Assembly: GCA_949282255.1 (NCBI GenBank)
Contig: CASDPA010000013.1
Coordinates: forward strand, 1-64,000
DNA from: an uncultured Spirochaetales bacterium
GTDB taxonomy: Bacteria > Spirochaetota > Spirochaetia > Sphaerochaetales > Sphaerochaetaceae
Length of the DNA stretch: 64,000 nucleotides
Direction: 5' to 3'
The notes under the pieces: generated by a model
Seen by the model: only the letters and a program-made list of their open reading frames with translations
Database searches by the model: none
What the model was told of the DNA's origin: nothing
In this document: piece after piece, positions 36,866 through 44,741 of the stretch
Layout of the letters: each line of letters begins with the position of its first letter
Position numbering within the stretch: the stretch's first letter is position 1
Program-made: the position numbers and the translations under genes

Positions 36866-36900
36866 AAAAACGGCCTGCCTCAAGAAAATGGAGACAGGCC
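36866..36900 (-). terminator. Terminator of the GLUG lipoprotein gene
   Basis: GGCCTG-CTC and GAG-CAGGCC arms (36872-36880 and 36891-36900, one mismatch) with a short loop, followed on the minus strand by GTTTTTA. It lies about 30 bases after the gene's stop. Confidence 0.8.
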
Positions 36901-36929
36901 ATGGGTTGTTCCAAGCTCATCGGTTGAAT

Positions 36930-38364
36930 TCAGTTAGATGACTTTACGATGACAAGCGGCATCGTTTCCTTTGTTGTCGAATCATCGTTTTCCTTATAGA
37001 TATACTCGGATTCACTCAATACATTGTTCCTGCCTTCTTTTGCATTATCCCATGTGGCGCCGTTTTCTCCGACCTGTGTTGTGGAGCCTGATCCTTGATT
37101 ATCGCCTATGCCGGTTATGGATGATCCTTCAGGTACGCTCCAGTAACAAGCTGTGATTGTCCCATAATTTGCTCCAACGATGCCACCGACGACAGAATCT
37201 GCATTTGTTCCTGAAGCTTCTCCTGTGTTGTAACAAGCTGTGATTTTTCCCCCATAGTTGTATCCTGCAATGCCGCCGACAGAATCTGCATTTGTTCCTG
37301 AAACTTCTCCTGTGTTGTAACAAGCTGTGATTTTTCCCCCATAGTTGTATCCTACGATACCGCCGACATCGTCTGATCCTGAAACGCTTCCGGATACGCT
37401 GCAGTTTTCGATTGTCCTATAATTGTATCCGGCGATGCCGCCTACATTCGTTGTTCCTGAAACTTTTCCTGTGTTGTAACAAGCTGTGATTGTCCCATAA
37501 TTTGCTCCAACGATGCCACCGACATCGAGTGTTCCTGAAATGCTTCCGGATACGTTGCAGTTTTCTATTGTCCCATAATTGTATCCAGCAATGCCGCCGA
37601 TGTATTCAGATACAGATATTATTTTTACGTCGCTTAATGTAAGGTTTTTTACTACGCCGTCAGTTGCAATATCTCCGAACAACCCTGAATCAATATTATA
37701 ATACTGATTGATAAACAGGTTGCTGATTGTGTGTCCGCCACCATCGAATGTGCCGGCATAATAATACTCTGCCTCTGCGTCATAGTCGTAATATCCCACC
37801 GGAGTCCAGCTTATGGCTTCCAATGAGATATCAGCCATCAGTTTGGCGCTTGTATCAAGATTAGGATATTCCGGGGTATCTGTTGTGCCAGTGTACGTCG
37901 TGACATATGCATTCCAGGCAAGAAGACCTGTTACATTCCAGATGTAATAGGTGTTTTCTGTTTCATTAAAATAAAAACCGGGGTCTACTCCTTTATAAAA
38001 CACGAAGGTATCAGAAGCCTTTTTGCCTCCGGCTTCAGCCGTTATGGTGGCATTGCCTACGTCTTTGATTGTGACTGTCCCATCATCGGAAACAGTAGCC
38101 ACAGTTTCATCAGAGGATGACCAGACAACAGTCTTGTCTGTCGCATTGCCTGGCTGGATGTCCGCCGTGAGCTTGAATGTCTTTCCTGCTTCAAATCCAA
38201 TGGCATTGGTTTCCAATCCGCTTATCGTTATGCTGCTGACTGCAACCGGGCCTTTGTCAGGCTGCTCACAGCCTGTGGCGGCAAGCGCAATAACAAGAAG
38301 GGCAAAGCCTAACAGTAGGGTCTTACCCCCCCCCCATAAGAATCGAACGTCTGATTTTCTCCAT
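36930..38364 (-). CDS. Surface lipoprotein with BIG2 and six GLUG repeats; phase-variable, OFF as sequenced
   Basis: From the ATG at 38364 (preceded by AGGAGG) the gene reads MEKIRRSILMGGG and hits a TAA right after a run of ten G (38326-38335). With nine or twelve G it would continue as KTLLLGFALLVIALAATGC, a complete lipoprotein signal with lipobox, and run uninterrupted to 36930. After the cysteine come a BIG2-like immunoglobulin fold (SSITISGLETNAIGFEAGKT, VVWSSSDETVATVSDDGTVT), a linker, and six GLUG repeats of the type VGGIAGYNYGTIENCSVSGSVSG. Such repeats occur on adhesins and other surface proteins. The open frame without a signal begins only at a TTG at 38216. Probably exported and lipid-anchored when ON. 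A terminator follows. Confidence 0.85.
37191..37364. repeat. Two tandem 87-bp repeats inside the GLUG region
   Basis: Copies at 37191-37277 and 37278-37364 differ at about four of 87 positions. Each encodes one 29-residue GLUG unit with the variant GGKITACYNTGE. The near identity at DNA level points to recent duplication and allows recombination that would change repeat number in frame. Confidence 0.8.
38326..38335 (-). repeat. Homopolymer run of ten G, putative phase-variation tract
   Basis: Ten C on the plus strand are ten G in the coding strand, at codons 10-13 of the lipoprotein gene. Runs of this length slip readily during replication. Ten and eleven G lead to early stops; nine or twelve restore the frame. 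Confidence 0.85.
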
Positions 38365-38512
38365 AGTTTCCTCCTCTTTTTTTATCGGCCGGAGGCGTGA
38401 ACAATTGATCGATAGGAATAAGATAACACAGGATAGCAGATAAATGTTTATTTTTTGATTTCGTATATTAATATAAGGTCAAGGCCATGCAATCGGCATC
38501 GTTTGACGGCAT

Positions 38513-38543
38513 AAAAAACAGGCCGGGAATTAATCCAAGCCTG
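38513..38543 (-). terminator. Terminator of tRNA-Val
   Basis: CAGGC and GCCTG arms (38519-38523 and 38539-38543 on the plus strand), with a further GGA/TCC inner pairing, followed on the minus strand by TTTTTT. It lies seven bases after the tRNA. Confidence 0.75.
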
Positions 38544-38549
38544 CGTTTA

Positions 38550-38621
38550 TGGGCACGATTGGGTTCGAACCAACGACTTCCACCGTGTGAAGGTGACACT
38601 CTCCCACTGAGTTACGTGCCC
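38550..38621 (-). tRNA. tRNA-Val (anticodon CAC)
   Basis: Minus-strand cloverleaf: acceptor GGGCACG/CGTGCCC pairs perfectly, the D arm is ACTC-AGTGGGA-GAGT, the anticodon stem TCACC/GGTGG holds the loop TTCACAC (anticodon CAC, reading GUG), and the T arm is GTTGG-TTCGAAC-CCAAT. Discriminator A; no encoded CCA. It has its own promoter and terminator. Confidence 0.95.
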
Positions 38622-38632
38622 GATGTGACAAG

Positions 38633-38660
38633 ATTACATCAATATCCGCCTTTTTGTAAA
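38633..38660 (-). promoter_or_regulatory. Promoter of tRNA-Val
   Basis: Minus strand: TTTACA (38655-38660), 16-bp spacer, TGTAAT (38633-38638); the tRNA 5' end lies 12 bases downstream of the -10. Confidence 0.65.
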
Positions 38661-38765
38661 GCCTAAAAACCAAAACGCCACGTTTTAATGTTTTTGGAAA
38701 ATGAGCTCATATATATTGTTATCTTTCCAAGATCCTCAATGAGCCCTCATGCTTTTTGTAAAATA

Positions 38766-38796
38766 TGACATTCTTGTCAGCTTTATCTGCTAAAAT
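38766..38796 (+). promoter_or_regulatory. Operator palindrome and extended -10 of the YafY-like regulator gene
   Basis: TGACA-TTCT-TGTCA (38766-38779) is a perfect inverted repeat over the -35 region. TGC-TAAAAT (38788-38796) is an extended -10 box, with seven bases to the ATG at 38804. This suggests autoregulation of a leaderless gene. Confidence 0.5.
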
Positions 38797-38803
38797 CAAT
38801 GGT

Positions 38804-39292
38804 ATGGACAGCCAAAGACTTTTCCGCATCACCCATTATCTTTTAAACCATGGAAAAACAAGCGCATCGGAGCTGGCTAGCATCTTCGAAGTGTCCGTAC
38901 GTACCATCTACAGGGATATCGACGCGCTTTCTGCTGCGGGGATTCCCGTGTACTCGGCTGCAGGACGGAACGGAGGGGTGGGGATTCTGGATGACTATGT
39001 TGTCGAACGGACCTTGCTTGACAGGCAGGAGAAGGAGGGCCTGCTGATGGCTCTGAAGAGTCTCGAGGCTTCCGACAACCTCAAGCTGGATCCGGTGAGA
39101 AAAAAGCTTGATGCCGTGTTCCGGCAGTCGGCTGACGATTGGCTTGAGATCGGCTGGACACGGTGGGGTCCTGCGGACCAGGATGAAGTGAAATTCGAAA
39201 CAATCAAGAAGGCGGTGCGCAGGTGCGAGGAAACTAAATTGCGGACGGTTCTGAGACATCCTGTGAGAAGAAAAAAGGAGGGTTGTTTATGA
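38804..39292 (+). pseudogene. YafY-like DeoR-type regulator truncated before its WYL domain
   Basis: About 162 residues. The N-terminal winged helix is complete (LFRITHYLLNHGKTSASELASIFEVSVRTIYRDIDALSAAGIPVYS) and the linker GGVGILDDYVVERTLLDRQEKEGLLMALKSLE is typical. Full-length members have about 300 residues with a ligand-sensing WYL domain. Here the sequence stops after VKFETIKKAVRRCEETKLR, where the WYL domain should begin, and only some 20 unrelated residues follow. It may still bind DNA, but it looks like a deletion product. The next gene starts inside its last codons. Confidence 0.65.
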
Positions 39293-39833
39293 AGAGTCTC
39301 AGGGATATTCCGAACATTGGAAAGGCCACGGAGAAAACACTGTTGAAGATGGGATATGCGAGTGCGGAAGATTTGAAGAAAAAGAGCGCAGAGGAGCTCT
39401 ATGCGGAGGAGTGCCGGATGAAGGGTTTCTTGTCGACCGCTGCCAGCTTTATCTTTACAGGGCGGTGCTCTATTATCTGAATACGGAGAATCCGGACGAG
39501 GAGAAGTGCAGGTGGTGGTATTGGAAGGATGAGAACCTGTCTTTAAGCCCCTGTGGAATAATCTGCCTTACCGAGTGCCCGTATTTTCCCTCATCCTGCA
39601 AGGGATGCCGGAGCATAAGGGGGAGGGTGTTCTGGAGCCGGTATGTGAATTCCGATGTCTGCGGCATCTACGATTGCTGTGTGAACGAAAAAGGATATAA
39701 GGGCTGCGGCTCCTGTCAATCCATACCCTGTAGGCATTGGGAGCTCAAGGATCCCACGATGAGCAATGAGGAGATTGAAAAGAGCCTTGAGCTGCGCTTG
39801 AAAAGGCTGAAGAAGGATTTATCCGAAGATTGA
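39289..39833 (+). pseudogene. Helix-hairpin-helix (Cdd1-like) plus DUF3795-type cysteine-rich protein, frameshifted
   Basis: A strong AAAGGAGGG precedes the ATG at 39289. The first part, MKSLRDIPNIGKATEKTLLKMGYASAEDL, is the helix-hairpin-helix of Cdd1-like 'pathogenicity locus' proteins and runs to EECRMKGF. The rest, VDRCQLYLYRAVLYYLNTE and a cysteine-rich DUF3795-like region (CGIICLTECPYFPSSCKGC, GYKGCGSCQSIPC), is in another frame, reached near 39430 by supplying one missing base in GGGTTT. The 12 or so cysteines suggest metal binding. The gene is broken or carries a sequence error. Its position behind a regulator is a frequent pairing for this family. Confidence 0.65.
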
Positions 39834-39837
39834 ATGA

Positions 39838-40302
39838 TCAGTTGTTATCTAAAAGAACGACGGCATAGGCCTCCACCGCTTCACCTCGTCCGGTTGCATC
39901 GCATTTTTCCTTGGTCTTTGCTTTGACGCTGATTCTCGACGGTTCGATGTCGAGGATATGGGAAAGGCTGTTGACGATCTCGTCGATATGATTTCTCAGC
40001 TTCGGGCGTTCGATGATGATGGTCGTATCGAGGTTTATTATCCTTGCTCCGGTCTCCTTCATCACCTGGTAAAGCAGCATTCTTGAATCGGCGTTCTTGT
40101 ATTTCTCATCGCTTGGGGGAAAATGCAATCCTATATCCCCCTTTGAAAGAGCTCCGAGTATGCTGTCGATTATCGCATGGATCAGCACATCCCCGTCGCT
40201 ATGGGCCTCTTCCCCCTTTTCGTAGGGGATTTCCACGCCTCCAAGCATAAGACGTCTTTCTTCGATGAGACGGTGTATGTCATATCCCTGGCCGATCCTC
40301 AT
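39838..40302 (-). CDS. ispF: 2-C-methyl-D-erythritol 2,4-cyclodiphosphate synthase
   Basis: Fifth enzyme of the MEP pathway to isoprenoids. 154 residues. Metal ligands are in GQGYDIHRL and AHSDGDVLIHAIIDSILGA; DIGLHFPPSD and the C-terminal KAKTKEKCDATGRGEAVEAYAVVLL are typical. The start overlaps the ispD stop by four bases. Third gene of the carD-ispD-ispF operon; ends four bases from the convergent frameshifted gene. Confidence 0.97.
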   Translation of the reverse strand: MRIGQGYDIHRLIEERRLMLGGVEIPYEKGEEAHSDGDVLIHAIIDSILGALSKGDIGLHFPPSDEKYKNADSRMLLYQVMKETGARIINLDTTIIIERPKLRNHIDEIVNSLSHILDIEPSRISVKAKTKEKCDATGRGEAVEAYAVVLLDNN

Positions 40303-41096
40303 TCTTCACTCCCTTTCATCATCAGTTCTCTCATACGTCGCACTGCAGCGGCGCTTTTCCTGCCTTCCTCGCGCTTTTTGACGTACTCCTCGATCTGGGC
40401 CTCCGCATCAGGTATGTCTGAAAGGTATGTTATCTTCCTGTTCTCCTCGCTTCCTTGGACGACGGTGCATCTGAAGCCGGCATTTATATACAGTTCTATG
40501 TCGTCAAAAGCCCCGTCCACAGCAGCATCCTTATGGGCCTTTAAAATGTCCTTGAAACGGAATACCTGCGGGGTCTGGACCCTGATGAGCTCGCTTCTGT
40601 CGACATTTTCATATATGAAGCCGTCCTTTCCCAGCTTTTTGACACTGTCGGTTATCCTGATTGCGGGAGCCGCGGCCCCGCACACGGTGGCGGTGGCAAG
40701 CGTTGAGATTGCAAGATCGGGGGTGAGGTAGGGCCGCGCCCCATCCTGGATTGCAACATATTCTATATCCAAAGAAAGGCTGTCAAGCTTTTCAAGTGCG
40801 GTTCTTACGCTCTCTTGGCGCGTTTTTCCTCCTGGGATTATCAAAAACGGTATGGTGTTGACATCCGTAAGGTCCTCAAGTGCGATGAATGTCTCATCCT
40901 CGCACCCTTCGGGGCAGGTTATGCATACCGCGGCAAGCCCCGGAATCTCGAAAAAAGGCTCGCAGGCGCGGTATAGCACCGTATGACCGTCGATTGAGAG
41001 GTATTCTTTTTTGACCTGATGGGTGCTGTTTTTATTGAAACGTTCTGATTTGCCTGCAGCTGTGACCACCGCGACAAAGAGTGGAAATCTGTTCAC
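40299..41096 (-). CDS. ispD: 2-C-methyl-D-erythritol 4-phosphate cytidylyltransferase
   Basis: Transfers CMP from CTP to methylerythritol phosphate. 265 residues; the nucleotide-binding loop is VVTAAGKSERFN, followed by KKEYLSIDGHTVLYRA, IQDGARPYLTPD and VQTPQVFRFKDI. The protein is slightly longer than usual (about 230) because of a charged C-terminal tail of some 30 residues. It overlaps carD and ispF by four bases on each side, so translation is coupled. Confidence 0.95.
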   Translation of the reverse strand: MNRFPLFVAVVTAAGKSERFNKNSTHQVKKEYLSIDGHTVLYRACEPFFEIPGLAAVCITCPEGCEDETFIALEDLTDVNTIPFLIIPGGKTRQESVRTALEKLDSLSLDIEYVAIQDGARPYLTPDLAISTLATATVCGAAAPAIRITDSVKKLGKDGFIYENVDRSELIRVQTPQVFRFKDILKAHKDAAVDGAFDDIELYINAGFRCTVVQGSEENRKITYLSDIPDAEAQIEEYVKKREEGRKSAAAVRRMRELMMKGSEE

Positions 41097-41602
41097 TGTT
41101 GGATCCTTTCCAATCTGCTGAAGATTTTTCTGCGCGCCGTCTCTGCATCCATTCCAAGCACATAGCTTGTCTCGTCCACAAGATGGGTGAGCGCATTTTC
41201 AAAAAGACGTCTTTCCTGCACCGGCAGATCCCTTGTTTTTTGCCTGTTGTACAGAAGATTCACGACTGCGGCCACGTTTGAGATCAGGCCTGTCTTGAGC
41301 ATCGACATCTGTATGGTCTGGCGAGCCTTCCAATCGTTTGTTTTCAGTTCTTTCCGTTCGGAGAGGGAGGAAAGTGCGGCTTCGGTGTCTTTTTTCGTGC
41401 TCAGCCGTCTCAGGCCGAGCTCCTCCGCATTTGATACAGGAAGAAGGATGTTCATGTCAAGACTGGGGATTGTGATCACATAATACCTTGTCACAGTCCC
41501 TGAAACATTTTTGTCCGTGATATCGTTTATGACACCGACGCCATGCGTCGGATAGACAACCCTTTCGCCTATCAGGAAACCGCTGTTTGGTTTATCTCCC
41601 AT
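41093..41602 (-). CDS. carD: CarD-family transcription regulator
   Basis: 169 residues with the N-terminal RNA-polymerase-interacting Tudor-like domain (FLIGERVVYPTHGVGVINDI, then YYVITIPSLDMNILLPVSNAEELGLRRL) and a helical DNA-binding C-terminus. CarD proteins stabilise open promoter complexes. First gene of an operon with ispD and ispF. No ribosome site is seen; TTTACA, 16 bp and TAAAAT precede the ATG by nine bases, so the leader is at most a few bases. Confidence 0.92.
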   Translation of the reverse strand: MGDKPNSGFLIGERVVYPTHGVGVINDITDKNVSGTVTRYYVITIPSLDMNILLPVSNAEELGLRRLSTKKDTEAALSSLSERKELKTNDWKARQTIQMSMLKTGLISNVAAVVNLLYNRQKTRDLPVQERRLFENALTHLVDETSYVLGMDAETARRKIFSRLERIQQ

Positions 41603-41611
41603 AGTGATTTC

Positions 41612-41639
41612 ATTTTACCACAAAAGGTTTAAATGTAAA
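41612..41639 (-). promoter_or_regulatory. Promoter of carD-ispD-ispF
   Basis: Minus strand: TTTACA (41634-41639), 16-bp spacer, TAAAAT (41612-41617), nine bases, ATG at 41602. Leaderless or nearly so. Confidence 0.55.
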
Positions 41640-41661
41640 TCAAAAATATGACATCCCCGGT

Positions 41662-41690
41662 TTGCCTTTCGGCCTTTTTGATTTTATACT
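41662..41690 (+). promoter_or_regulatory. Promoter of malQ, leaderless layout
   Basis: TTGCCT (41662-41667), 17-bp spacer, TATACT (41685-41690), six bases, ATG at 41697. No Shine-Dalgarno sequence. Confidence 0.65.
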
Positions 41691-41696
41691 GACTGC

Positions 41697-43205
41697 ATGA
41701 GTAAAGACAGGTTTACAGGAATATTGATACATCCTACAAGTTTTCCGTCGCCGTATCCTGTAGGGGATATCGGACAGACGGCTAGGGATTTTCTCGATAA
41801 GGCCGCAGAAAACAAGGTGAGGATCTGGCAGATTCTTCCTCTCGGACCGACCGGATATGGGGACAGCCCGTATGCATCCCGTTCCACATTCGCAGGCAAC
41901 GAGCTCTTGATAGACGTGCGCCAGCTTTATCTTGATGGCTATCTCGAGATAGAGGATGTGCTTACGGGAGGCGATGTGCCCGGACGTGTGGATTACGGAC
42001 TAGCTAGGGAGATCAAGATGCCTCTCTTAAGAAAGGCCGCAAAGGCGTTTTTGAAGAGCGGTGCGGAAAAGAAGGAGTATGAGCAGTTCGTATCGAACGA
42101 GGCCTGGTGGCTTGACGATTATGCGCTTTATCAGGTGCTCTGCGAAAAATATGGCGATTCCAGGTGGTTCTTGGTTTGGGATCGCGATTTGAGGGTCTGC
42201 AAGCCTGAAGCTATCGATAATGTGAAAAAGGAATACAGTGAAGAGATCGAGCTGTGGCGCATCATGCAGTATTTCTTCCGCAAGCAGTGGTTTGCACTGA
42301 AATCTTATGCCAACGGGCTTGGAATAAGGATTGTGGGGGATGTCCCGATCTTTGTCGCCCCCGACAGCGTCGATGCTTGGACCAATACGAAACTTCTCAA
42401 GATAGACGAGGATGGCATGCAGGAAGCTTCTTCGGGGGTGCCGCCAGATGCGTTCAGCGCCACCGGCCAGCTTTGGGGAAATCCCCTTTACCGCTGGAGC
42501 GAGCATGAGAAGACCGGGTTTGCATGGTGGATTTCCCGCATGAAGGAAGCTCTAAAGCTGTGCGATATCGTAAGAATCGATCATTTCAGGGGCTTTGAGG
42601 CATGTTGGGAAATACCCAGGGGGGAGGAGACCGCGGTCAATGGCAAATGGGTGAAGAGCCCGGGCAGGCAGCTGCTCAAGGCCCTAAAGGATGCACTTGG
42701 CAACGACCTTCCCCTCATTGCCGAGGATCTCGGCGTGATCACTGCGGAGGTTGAGGCGCTTCGCGATGAGAACAGTCTTCCTGGAATGAAGATACTGCAG
42801 TTTGCCTTCGGCTTTGACAGCGAAGGGAAATTCGATGCCGACAATGCATATCTTCCGCATAATATCGGAAGGAATTCCGTGGCCTATACAGGAACCCACG
42901 ACAACAACACCACGGTCGGCTGGTATGACAGCCTTGGCGATGCCTCAAGAGATCTTGTCAGAAGATATCTCGAGTGCCCCGATGACCAGGTTGCATGGCA
43001 GATGATACGCCATCTTTTGATGAGCAACGCCGAGTATGCCATCATTCCCATGCAGGATCTTCTGATGCTCGGTGCCGATGCCAGGATGAACGTGCCTGCC
43101 ACCTGCGGAGGGAGCAACTGGTCTTGGAGAATGGAAAGAAGCGCGCTTGAGAGCGACAACTGGCACCGTCTGCATTATATGATCAAGCTGTATGGAAGGG
43201 CTTAA
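41697..43205 (+). CDS. malQ: 4-alpha-glucanotransferase (amylomaltase, GH77)
   Basis: Transfers alpha-1,4-glucans between chains in maltodextrin and glycogen metabolism. 502 residues. LIHPTSFPSPYPVGDIG and LPLGPTGYGDSPYAS mark the N-terminus. The catalytic region is IVRIDHFRGFEACWEIP (nucleophile Asp), PLIAEDLGVIT (acid/base Glu) and YTGTHDNNTTVGW. Cytoplasmic. The mRNA is probably leaderless. The next gene, rsmE, begins directly at the stop with a GTG. Confidence 0.96.
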   Translation: MSKDRFTGILIHPTSFPSPYPVGDIGQTARDFLDKAAENKVRIWQILPLGPTGYGDSPYASRSTFAGNELLIDVRQLYLDGYLEIEDVLTGGDVPGRVDYGLAREIKMPLLRKAAKAFLKSGAEKKEYEQFVSNEAWWLDDYALYQVLCEKYGDSRWFLVWDRDLRVCKPEAIDNVKKEYSEEIELWRIMQYFFRKQWFALKSYANGLGIRIVGDVPIFVAPDSVDAWTNTKLLKIDEDGMQEASSGVPPDAFSATGQLWGNPLYRWSEHEKTGFAWWISRMKEALKLCDIVRIDHFRGFEACWEIPRGEETAVNGKWVKSPGRQLLKALKDALGNDLPLIAEDLGVITAEVEALRDENSLPGMKILQFAFGFDSEGKFDADNAYLPHNIGRNSVAYTGTHDNNTTVGWYDSLGDASRDLVRRYLECPDDQVAWQMIRHLLMSNAEYAIIPMQDLLMLGADARMNVPATCGGSNWSWRMERSALESDNWHRLHYMIKLYGRA

Positions 43206-43913
43206 GTGAATGTGATCCTTTTAAACGAAGGGCAATCCTTCATCCCCTTTGGTGATAAGAGGGCGGAGCATATGCTCAAGGTCCTTCATCTTAAAAAGGG
43301 GGATTACTTCAAGGGAGGAATCAGGAATTCCTGTTTTTTGACCTGCAAGGTTGAAAATATAGATGAAAAGGGTATAACCTTCTCATCTGAAAAGAAAGAG
43401 GATGGGTCCCATCTTTTTCCCCTTACGATGATCCTTGCCCAGGTCAGGCCGATATGCATGCGCAGGATGCTCAGGGAGCTTGCAAGCATGGGGCTTTCGC
43501 GCCTTGTCCTCACATCTTCCGACCTGGGGGAAAAGAGCTATGCCCAAGCAGGTCTTTATACAGAAGGGCTTTGGCGGGATATAGTGGATGACGGGGTCAT
43601 GCAGTCCGGTTTCACAGGGGTGATGGAGGTATCTTTCGTCTCTTCCGTCGCGGATGCGGTCTTGTGCTGCAAGGGGGATAATCTTCTGCTGTTTGACAAT
43701 GTTGTCGGAAGCAGGAGTATCTTTGCCGGGGAGCCCATTTCCGGTTCGTCTGTTGTTGCGATCGGACCGGAACGCGGTTGGAGCGATAGGGAACGCAGGA
43801 TTTTTCTCGATTCAGGCTTTTCCCCGGTCCTGCTTGGCAGGCGCATTCTCAGGACCGAGACTGCGGCGGTGGCCGCTTCTGCGGCCGTGCTTGGAAAAAT
43901 GAAATTGATTTAG
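43206..43913 (+). CDS. rsmE: 16S rRNA (uracil-1498-N3)-methyltransferase
   Basis: SPOUT-fold methyltransferase of 235 residues. The N-terminal PUA-like part is followed by the knot region with VVAIGPERGWSDRERRIFLDSGFSPVLLGRRILRTETAAVAA, the RsmE signature. It starts with GTG immediately after the malQ stop, with GGAAGGG upstream, and is part of a malQ-rsmE-thyX transcript. Confidence 0.93.
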   Translation: MNVILLNEGQSFIPFGDKRAEHMLKVLHLKKGDYFKGGIRNSCFLTCKVENIDEKGITFSSEKKEDGSHLFPLTMILAQVRPICMRRMLRELASMGLSRLVLTSSDLGEKSYAQAGLYTEGLWRDIVDDGVMQSGFTGVMEVSFVSSVADAVLCCKGDNLLLFDNVVGSRSIFAGEPISGSSVVAIGPERGWSDRERRIFLDSGFSPVLLGRRILRTETAAVAASAAVLGKMKLI

Positions 43914-43922
43914 GAGATGTTT

Positions 43923-44741
43923 ATGCATTGTGTAGTTGAAGAAGCTGAAAAGATTCTTGATAAGGAATATCCGGTGCTCGACCATGGTTTCGTGCGCCTC
44001 GTCGATTATCTGGGCTCTGACCAGAGGATAGTGCAGAGCGCACGCGTTAGCTACGGGGAAGGGACGAAGACCTACCGCCAGGACAAGGGGCTCATCAACT
44101 ACCTTCTCAGGAACGACCATACTTCGCCTTTTGAACAGGTGGTGTTCACCTTCCATCTCAAGATGCCGATTTTCGTCGCACGCCAATGGGTGAGGCACAG
44201 GACCGGAAGGATGAACGAGATCAGCGGAAGGTATTCGGTGATGAAGGACGAGTGCTATATCCCCGAGGCTTCCAAGATAGCGCTGCAGAGTGAGGATAAC
44301 AAGCAGGGCAGGAAGAACGAGGCGGTGGACGAGGAGACCGCGCTGAAGGTTCAGGAGCTGATGAAAAAGGACCATGAGGCGGTGTTTAAGACCTACCATG
44401 AGCTTTTGGACATGGGCATTGCCCGCGAGATTTCCAGAATAGACCTCCCTCTCGGCCTTTATACCGAATTCTATTGGCAGATGGATCTTCACAACCTCTT
44501 CCATTTTCTGAATCTCCGCCTGGACAATCATGCCCAGTACGAGATCAGGGAGTATGCCAAGACGATACTCGAACTGGTCAGGACCGTATGCCCGATCGCA
44601 ACCGAGGCCTTTGAGAACCACAGGATGAACGGAATCTCCCTTTCCGGAAAGGAGAAGGAGGCTGTTAAGGCGGTTTTGGAGGGCAGGGAAAATCCGCTTA
44701 CCGGCAGGGATCTGGAAATCTTTTTGGATAAGCTTGTTTAA
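43923..44741 (+). CDS. thyX: Flavin-dependent thymidylate synthase
   Basis: Makes dTMP from dUMP with methylenetetrahydrofolate, FAD and NADPH. About 272 residues. The ThyX motif appears as RQWVRHRTGRMNEISGRYS; SPFEQVVFTFHLKMPIFV and REISRIDLPLGLYTEFYW are also typical. I chose 43923 because TAGGAG lies six bases before it; the ATG at 43917 touches that ribosome site. Follows rsmE closely. The stop overlaps that of the convergent SPL-like gene. Confidence 0.96.
   Translation: MHCVVEEAEKILDKEYPVLDHGFVRLVDYLGSDQRIVQSARVSYGEGTKTYRQDKGLINYLLRNDHTSPFEQVVFTFHLKMPIFVARQWVRHRTGRMNEISGRYSVMKDECYIPEASKIALQSEDNKQGRKNEAVDEETALKVQELMKKDHEAVFKTYHELLDMGIAREISRIDLPLGLYTEFYWQMDLHNLFHFLNLRLDNHAQYEIREYAKTILELVRTVCPIATEAFENHRMNGISLSGKEKEAVKAVLEGRENPLTGRDLEIFLDKLV

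Noticed and set aside
37120-37580. CRISPR-like regular repeats
   Set aside because: The units are adjacent coding repeats without unique spacers and translate to GLUG motifs in one frame.
43812-44621. Antisense reading frame of 269 codons
   Set aside because: Shadow of thyX and the end of rsmE, both of which have complete signatures.
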